A stretch of 6,957 nucleotides of DNA from JAZDCJ01 sp036311985 (GTDB lineage Bacteria; Actinomycetota; Actinomycetes; Actinomycetales; Micrococcaceae), in assembly GCF_036311985.1 (NCBI RefSeq), contig NZ_JAZDCJ010000003.1; one strand, written 5' to 3'. The position numbers were made by a program, and so were the translations under genes. The notes under the pieces were generated by a model. The model did not search any database and was not told the DNA's origin. It saw nothing but the letters and a program-made list of their open reading frames with translations. Positions within the stretch are counted from its first letter, which is position 1. The number at the start of each line of letters is the position of its first letter. Below are positions 6,116 through 6,957 of the stretch, piece after piece.

Positions 6116-6790
6116 CTAGGACTCCTGTCCGTGTGCGGGGGCGGAGGGGCGCTGCCCCGTCAATTGCGTGAAGCCGTCGCCGACGAGTGCGAGGGCCTCG
6201 GCGAGGTAGCCCTGGAGCGAGCGGAGCGAGGCCTCGGACAGGTCCCGGCCGTGCGTGCGCTGCCAATGGGTGAAGGCCGCCTTGCCCGCCGCCATGATGG
6301 TGTGGGCGAAGACCGTGGAGCCCAGGGGGTCCGCGCTCGGGAAGCGCTCGCCGATCGCGGCGAGGAGCTGGTCGGCGCAGTCCTGCCAGGCCTCGAGCTG
6401 GAGCCGGTTCAGCTGCGTACCCTCGGCGGCGAGCGCGAAGAGCTCCGCGACGGGGGCGAGGTGTTCGAGGTCCGCGAGCCCGCGCATGGCCTCGACGCCC
6501 GCGGAGATGATGGAGAGTCCCTCGCCCTGGTCGTCGATCCGCTGCAGCGCCTGCTGGAGGAAGAGCTCTGTCGGCACGTTCAAGGCGGACTCGACGGAGT
6601 GGAAGTAGTTGAAGAAGGTGCGGCGGGAGACGCCGGCCGCCTCGGCGACGCGGTCGGCGGTCAGGCCCTCGAATCCCTCGGAGCGCAGGAGCTCGAGGGC
6701 GGCCGAGGCGATGGCGTCGCGCGTGGCGATCTTGTTCTGTTCGCGGCGCGAGGTCGCATCGACGCGTGCCGCGGAGGGGGAGGAGGTCAC
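6116..6790 (-). CDS. TetR-family transcriptional regulator, probable repressor of itself and the transporter
   Basis: A 224-residue protein with a TetR N-terminal DNA-binding domain at about 19-66: helix ATRDAIASAALELLRSEGF, then LTADRVAEAAGVSRRTFFNYF, with the recognition helix near 55-63. The remainder (about 75-210) is helical and should form the ligand-binding and dimer domain; it is too diverged for me to name the ligand. The gene is first in the unit, 3 nt from the transporter start, the usual arrangement for a self-regulated exporter. The GTG at 6790 is chosen because an in-frame TAG lies just upstream (6800-6802) and no later start precedes the conserved domain. No Shine-Dalgarno sequence precedes it, and a good -10 is exactly 7 positions upstream, so the message is probably leaderless. 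Its last codons (CAG GAG) supply the transporter's ribosome-binding site. Confidence 0.9.
   Translation of the reverse strand: MTSSPSAARVDATSRREQNKIATRDAIASAALELLRSEGFEGLTADRVAEAAGVSRRTFFNYFHSVESALNVPTELFLQQALQRIDDQGEGLSIISAGVEAMRGLADLEHLAPVAELFALAAEGTQLNRLQLEAWQDCADQLLAAIGERFPSADPLGSTVFAHTIMAAGKAAFTHWQRTHGRDLSEASLRSLQGYLAEALALVGDGFTQLTGQRPSAPAHGQES
6122..6126 (-). promoter_or_regulatory. Ribosome-binding site of the transporter gene
   Basis: AGGAG inside the last codons of tetR (Gln-Glu) lies 9 nt before the transporter ATG at 6112. Because the site sits within tetR and the stop/start gap is 3 nt, ribosomes ending tetR can re-initiate, giving coupled expression. Confidence 0.7.
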
Positions 6791-6796
6791 GAAGTT

Positions 6797-6826
6797 ACAC
6801 TACGTGCAAGTTTGCACGCCGTGCAA
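6797..6826 (-). promoter_or_regulatory. Promoter of the tetR-mmpL-maf unit
   Basis: On the minus strand, TTGCAC (6821-6826, four of six bases of TTGACA) and TAGTGT (6797-6802, fits TANNNT) are separated by 18 nt. The last base of the -10 would be at -7 if transcription starts at 6790, which is the first base of the tetR GTG codon. The -35 hexamer and the whole spacer coincide with the operator half-sites, so bound repressor would block polymerase. Promoter strength is not known. Confidence 0.6.
6803..6826. promoter_or_regulatory. Triple half-site operator, probable TetR binding site
   Basis: Three alternating 7-bp half-sites are visible: CGTGCAA (6803-6809), TTGCACG (6812-6818) and CGTGCAA (6820-6826). 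The first pair forms a perfect inverted repeat with a 2-bp spacer; the second pair forms another with a 1-bp spacer; they share the middle half-site. Position over the promoter and next to tetR makes the TetR protein the natural ligand. The repeats are seen directly; the identity of the binder is inferred. Confidence 0.7.
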
Positions 6827-6852
6827 TTCCCGGGAGCGTGGCGTGCGTCAAC

Positions 6853-6880
6853 CCCGGCGCGGGCAGGCGCTCGCGCCGGG
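6853..6880. repeat. GC-rich inverted repeat, possible terminator of a neighbouring gene
   Basis: Perfect 9-bp arms CCCGGCGCG (6853-6861) and CGCGCCGGG (6872-6880) enclose a 10-nt loop, just upstream of the tetR promoter. No T tract follows in either direction. It may end a transcript entering from the right edge, or insulate the tetR promoter. The rest of 6881-6957 shows no gene that I can support on either strand. Confidence 0.35.
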
Positions 6881-6957
6881 CCGCCGGGGACCGGGTACGA
6901 CGATGGCGCCGCGCCTTCGGGGGGAAGGGAAGGGCCTTGGTGCCGGGATGGGACGAC

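Noticed and set aside
6787..6957. Open minus-strand frame of 56 codons running in from the right edge and ending at TGA 6787-6789
   Set aside because: It would read through the inverted repeat, the operator and the promoter, and its product is a Pro/Ala/Arg-rich string with no familiar motif. I treat the stretch as intergenic.
6903..6957. Plus-strand ATG at 6903 open to the window end, possible divergent gene
   Set aside because: There is no clear ribosome-binding site before it, and the 18 visible codons are Gly/Arg-rich without a recognisable N-terminus. Too little sequence to support a gene.

Overview
The window is very G+C-rich and codes on the minus strand only. It suggests a high-G+C actinobacterium, probably of the Micrococcales/Micrococcaceae sort. 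Three things point there: a single-chain biotin carboxylase-BCCP of the AccA3 type, an MMPL transporter, and what looks like a leaderless GTG-started regulator. The genus cannot be fixed from this sequence.

Read in the direction of transcription (right to left), there is first a short gene-free stretch (6791-6957) holding a GC-rich inverted repeat. Next come a promoter and a triple half-site operator (6797-6826). A TetR-family repressor gene follows (6116-6790), then a 1154-residue MMPL/RND-type membrane transporter (2648-6112), then a Maf nucleotide pyrophosphatase (1971-2651). The last three genes are packed as one transcription unit: 3 nt separate the tetR stop from the mmpL start, and mmpL and maf share an ATGA overlap. 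A 117-nt gap follows, with a perfect palindrome and a leader in which the ribosome-binding site can pair with an upstream complement. After it comes the acyl-CoA carboxylase alpha subunit (87-1853), which ends at a strong GC-rich hairpin (65-84).

Two themes meet here. Maf next to an AccA3-type subunit recalls the mycobacterial accD5-accE5-maf...accA3 neighbourhood, which serves malonyl-/methylmalonyl-CoA supply for lipid synthesis. In this window the genes directly upstream of maf are instead a regulator and a transporter, and no carboxyltransferase gene is visible. The tetR-mmpL pair looks like a self-regulated export module whose promoter also drives maf.

The most unusual item is the transporter. 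Its first extracellular loop is about 520 residues and holds two long in-phase runs of xxxLxxG heptads (22 and 20), while the second loop is only about 135 residues. The predicted shape is an RND/MMPL permease carrying a long alpha-helical rod outside the membrane, like the stalks of Pip/YhgE-type proteins. No RNA genes, insertion sequences or CRISPR arrays were seen.
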